Assembly: GCA_024401475.1 (NCBI GenBank)
Contig: JAKSKZ010000044.1
Span: forward strand, 1-33,499
DNA from: Paludibacteraceae bacterium
Lineage (GTDB): Bacteria > Bacteroidota > Bacteroidia > Bacteroidales > Paludibacteraceae
Direction: 5' to 3'
DNA length: 33,499 bases
Shown: positions 31,255 to 33,499 of the stretch, in pieces
Numbering within the stretch: the stretch's first letter is position 1
Layout: every line of letters begins with the position of its first letter
The notes under the pieces: model-generated
Databases searched by the model: none
The model's input: the letters and a program-made list of their open reading frames with translations, nothing else
What the model was told of the DNA's origin: nothing
Translations under genes and position numbers: made by a program

Positions 31255-31296
31255 AAAGTGGAATGCAGCCTTGGTTGAGTTGCATTCCACTTTTTC
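31255..31296 (+). terminator. Strong terminator between the 1504-residue BspA-like gene and the next gene
   Basis: AAAGTGGAATGCA (31255-31267) pairs perfectly with TGCATTCCACTTT (31281-31293) and ends in a T run. No clear TAnnTTTG box is seen between it and the ATG at 31337, so the next gene may rely on read-through or an unrecognised promoter. Confidence 0.9.
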
Positions 31297-31336
31297 CACG
31301 AATTCAATTTTTTTTATTATAAAATATTTAAATAGT

Positions 31337-32842
31337 ATGAAAAAAAGTGGTTTACTTTTCAGTATGGCACTAGCATCTATGCTTGGTGCTTCTGCTCAAT
31401 CGGTTAAGATTAATGATTTAACTCTAAAACCAGGAGAGTCAGGTTTTATTACAGTAACTTTCGACAATGAAGTCTTGTGGGAGGAAGCAGTTAATCTTGA
31501 AGTTCGTCTTCTTCTTCCAGCTGGTGTAACCGTAGGTTCAGTTGATGATGCTGACTTTGGTGGAATTATGGAGAATCCAACTGATTTTACTAAAGCTTTG
31601 AATGTTTATGAGAAAGCTCAAGACAGATATTTCTCTTTCATGGCAGTTAGTGGAGAAACGAAATTCAAGGAAATGGCTTCTGAGGTAACAGTGAAGATTC
31701 CTGTTATAGTGGCAGAAGATGCGGAAGAGGGCGTTTTTGAGTTGACTCCTGATTTTGAAAATGATACTGATGAAACATTGATGGTAGGTGAAACTGATTT
31801 TGTTTACGATGAATTATATACAACAGGTAAACTTACTATCTCTGCTTCAGCTACCCCAATCGTTTACGCAGCAAAAGTTTACTCTTCAACAGGTGTTGCT
31901 GATGTAAACGTAGCAACTGTAGCAGAGCTTAAGGCTCTTTTGGGTGGTAACAATATCGTAGCATTCGGTGCTGGTGTTCCTGCCGATTTTGCTGAATATG
32001 AAAATGTAATTATCGACGGTCTTGCAGCAGCAATCATTTTGTCTAACGATGCACCTTACACTTACACTGGTCCAGCTTTCACAGCTAATAGCGTAGAGTT
32101 CACTTACAACTTCGCAACTAAGGCTTCTAAGGCTGGTGGTTGGAACTCATTGGCTATTCCTTTCACAGGTACTCCAAATGTTGATCCTTTCACTACTGCT
32201 GACAAGGAAAACGGTAAGTTCTGGGCTAAGGAATTCGTAAGCGCAACTGAGTCTGGTCTTGAGTTCGCTGATTTGGCTTCTGCTCAATTCGTGGCTAACA
32301 AGTCTTATATCGTAGCATTCCCAGGTGAGTCTTATGGTGCTAACGAGTTCGTTGGTAACTCTATCGTGATTTCTGCTACTGGCGCTACACTAGTTCAACC
32401 TTCAACTTCAGTTAAGGCTGCAGATGCTACTCCATTCACAATGAAGACTATCTACGCAGGTCAAGCTCCTAAGGATTCTTACGTTCTTGATCCAGCTCTA
32501 AACAAGTTCGTTAAGCAAGACGCTGCTGCTGATGTTAAGCCATTCCAAGCTTACGCTATCGCTTCTTCTTCTGCAGCTCCTGCACTTCGTTCTCTTGCTA
32601 TCCTCGATGCAAACAAGGGTCTTACTTCTGTAGAGGCTGTTGCTGCTAACGCTGGTGTAGTAGTTTACGCTAACGAGGGTGACATCGTTATCAACGCTAA
32701 CGAGAGCGGTGTTGCTTCAGTTTACAACATGAACGGTCAAGTTGTTAAGGCTAACGTTAAGTACAACGAGGGCGAGACTCGCATCGCTGGCTTGGCTGCT
32801 GGTGCTTACGTAGTTGCTGGTCAAGTTGTTGTTTTGAAGTAA
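31337..32842 (+). CDS. Secreted protein with cohesin-like N-terminal region and T9SS-like C-terminal fold
   Basis: A 501-residue exported protein from the ATG at 31337; an in-frame TTG at 31271 lies inside the terminator. Signal peptide MKKSGLLFSMALASMLGASAQ, cleaved after 21. Residues about 22-170 (NDLTLKPGESGFITVTFDNE, then LEVRLLLPAGVTVGSVDD) resemble cohesin-type beta-sandwiches of Bacteroidota, which bind dockerins. A middle part has GGWNSLAIPFTGTPNVDPF, a module common in secreted Prevotella-like proteins. The last 45 residues (VASVYNMNGQVVKANV, ending LAAGAYVVAGQVVVLK) look like a type IX sorting domain or its vestige. It follows the dockerin-like BspA gene directly. From about 31850 the codons switch to a strongly biased, high-expression set. 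Confidence 0.7.
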   Translation: MKKSGLLFSMALASMLGASAQSVKINDLTLKPGESGFITVTFDNEVLWEEAVNLEVRLLLPAGVTVGSVDDADFGGIMENPTDFTKALNVYEKAQDRYFSFMAVSGETKFKEMASEVTVKIPVIVAEDAEEGVFELTPDFENDTDETLMVGETDFVYDELYTTGKLTISASATPIVYAAKVYSSTGVADVNVATVAELKALLGGNNIVAFGAGVPADFAEYENVIIDGLAAAIILSNDAPYTYTGPAFTANSVEFTYNFATKASKAGGWNSLAIPFTGTPNVDPFTTADKENGKFWAKEFVSATESGLEFADLASAQFVANKSYIVAFPGESYGANEFVGNSIVISATGATLVQPSTSVKAADATPFTMKTIYAGQAPKDSYVLDPALNKFVKQDAAADVKPFQAYAIASSSAAPALRSLAILDANKGLTSVEAVAANAGVVVYANEGDIVINANESGVASVYNMNGQVVKANVKYNEGETRIAGLAAGAYVVAGQVVVLK

Positions 32843-32885
32843 TAACAACCCCCAACTATCTAAAACATTAGATAGCAATAAAATC

Positions 32886-32914
32886 AGGCGGGCCCTCAGG
32901 GTCCGCCTTTTTTT
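32886..32914 (+). terminator. Rho-independent terminator after the cohesin-like gene
   Basis: AGGCGGGCCC (32886-32895) pairs with GGGTCCGCCT (32899-32908) around TCA and runs into seven or more T. It lies 43 bases after the stop codon. Confidence 0.9.
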
Positions 32915-32928
32915 GTGTCTTCACCCGT

Positions 32929-32980
32929 CCCCAGCCCTGTAAGGGCGGCATTTCCCAGGATAGGGTGTAAACCCTATCGA
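32929..32980. repeat. Dispersed palindromic element, second copy
   Basis: CCAGCCCTGTAAGGGCGGCA followed by AGGATAGGGTGTAAACCCTA repeats the element at 17236-17291. The first stem differs (CCCT/AGGG here, TCCT/AGGA there) yet both arms changed together. The rest of the gap 32843-33361 is low-complexity (CGAATAACG-like repeats) plus the two elements below; no gene is seen. Confidence 0.7.
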
Positions 32981-33147
32981 ACTATCGAACAATCTACCCC
33001 AAACATCACAAATCGAATAACGAACCCCGAATAACGTAACAATGAACATCATAAATTGAATAATGAATACCATCCCCACACATAACTCCCATCCGTGCGT
33101 GAATTTATGAATTATGGGGGTGATGATGCAATGGCATTGATAGAATA

Positions 33148-33196
33148 CCTTGTCCTGACGGGCAAGGCTATTAGGTGTCGGGGCGTTGCCCCTGGG
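33148..33196. repeat. Inverted relative of the hairpin flank in units A-C
   Basis: CCTTGTCCTGACGGGCAAGG, then CTATTAGGTGTCGGGGCGTT and GCCCCTGGG, is the reverse-complement arrangement of the flank at 25296-25339 (CCTAATAGCC and CCTTGCCCGTAAGGGCAAGG). The adjoining stem is GGGGCGTTGCCCC here and GGGCTTTCAGCCC there, so pairing is kept while bases change. Confidence 0.6.
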
Positions 33197-33227
33197 AAAC
33201 ACGGGAGAGACAATGGCATCGGATGTA

Positions 33228-33249
33228 GAGACGCACGGCCGTGCGCCTC
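33228..33249. repeat. Palindrome CGCACGGCCGTGCG
   Basis: CGCACGGCCGTGCG at 33232-33245 is a perfect 14-base palindrome, extended on both sides by GAG(A)/(C)CTC. Such palindromes are frequent between genes of Bacteroidales; no function is implied. Confidence 0.6.
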
Positions 33250-33361
33250 GGTGGACTGTGTGCGTGTGCCGATGTACGGAGATTGAAATTTTTAAATTCT
33301 TCATAGAACCAACAAAGGGGCATTTTATTGTGTACGCCCCTTTGCCGGTAAACAAATTATC

Positions 33362-33499
33362 CTATAGTTTTAGTTTTATCTTCATGATCTCATCCAAGGT
33401 AAGTCCGCTGATATCAGCCACTGTATCCATATCATAACCTTTTTCGAGCATTCGCTTGATGAGTTCGGATTTGCCCTCGGCAATACCCTCGGCTCGACC
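33362..33499 (-). CDS. Rpn-type nuclease, C-terminal fragment at window edge
   Basis: The minus strand from the right edge reads GRAEGIAEGKSELIKRMLEK, then GYDMDTVADISGLTLDEI and a Lys-rich end, stopping at TAG (33364-33362). The Gly/Glu repeat followed by a KxMLEKGYDxxTVADISGLTxxEI helix is the standard C-terminus of Bacteroidales Rpn/PD-(D/E)XK transposase-like proteins and parallels the tails of the genes at 14144 and 24297. The nuclease core lies outside the window, so its integrity is unknown. Confidence 0.75.
   Translation of the reverse strand, partial: GRAEGIAEGKSELIKRMLEKGYDMDTVADISGLTLDEIMKIKLKL

Noticed and set aside
31271..31336. TTG-initiated 22-residue N-terminal extension of the cohesin-like protein
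   Set aside because: The extension is encoded by the terminator stem-loop, and the ATG at 31337 starts directly with a normal signal peptide.
1..33499. tRNA, rRNA or complete insertion sequences
   Set aside because: I looked for tRNA-like cloverleaf ends, rRNA signatures and transposase genes with inverted ends and found none that I could support; the Rpn-type genes have no flanking terminal repeats that I can identify.

Overview
The window looks like a chromosomal segment from a member of the Bacteroidales (phylum Bacteroidota). The evidence is promoter -7 boxes of the TAnnTTTG type, no obvious Shine-Dalgarno sites, BspA-type leucine-rich surface proteins, short 'MKxxYExPxIEVVELE'-like peptides, Rpn/PD-(D/E)XK nuclease genes with Gly-Glu tails, and dispersed palindromic intergenic repeats. 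Family and genus cannot be fixed from sequence reading alone.

Layout. (1) 1-3834, minus strand: the N-terminus of an Rpn-type nuclease runs off the left edge, followed by an etfB-etfA-acyl-CoA dehydrogenase operon. (2) 4148-5532, minus strand: a metallo-beta-lactamase-fold hydrolase and a MarC membrane protein, probably cotranscribed. (3) 5811-6610: a secreted lipoprotein carrying a DLNxGAGGxYxY (MABP/beta-prism-like) domain. A second copy of the domain lies in another frame directly downstream, so the gene looks frameshifted. (4) 6917-11873: a compact plus-strand redox/Tat operon. It encodes a polyferredoxin membrane protein (NapH-like with an internal twin-arginine segment and more Fe-S clusters), a Tat-signal lipoprotein aldo/keto reductase with two 4Fe-4S clusters, a DUF1893 protein, an ECF-type S component, TatA and TatC. 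(5) 12193-12309: a 38-residue peptide gene with its own promoter and terminator, then a three-unit tandem repeat. (6) 12611-13972: a MATE exporter on the minus strand. (7) 14144-33499: a surface-protein and repeat-rich region with three BspA-like proteins (657, 1305 and 1504 residues), a patatin-barrel protein, Rpn genes and fragments, hairpin repeats, and a secreted protein with a cohesin-like N-terminal region. The two large BspA proteins end in a single dockerin-like calcium loop. A further Rpn gene runs off the right edge on the minus strand.

How the parts may work together. The Etf proteins pass electrons from acyl-CoA oxidation to a membrane acceptor. The Tat operon appears to build an extracytoplasmic Fe-S oxidoreductase with its own exporter. 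The surface region makes large LRR adhesin-like proteins whose dockerin-like tails may be held by the neighbouring cohesin-like protein; this pairing is inference. The Rpn genes sit beside duplicated and palindromic sequence, which fits their reported role in promoting recombination. The most unusual observations are the internal Tat signal in the polyferredoxin, the BspA-dockerin/cohesin-like neighbourhood, the orphan 38-residue peptide, the split beta-prism lipoprotein, and the threefold Rpn-tail duplication.
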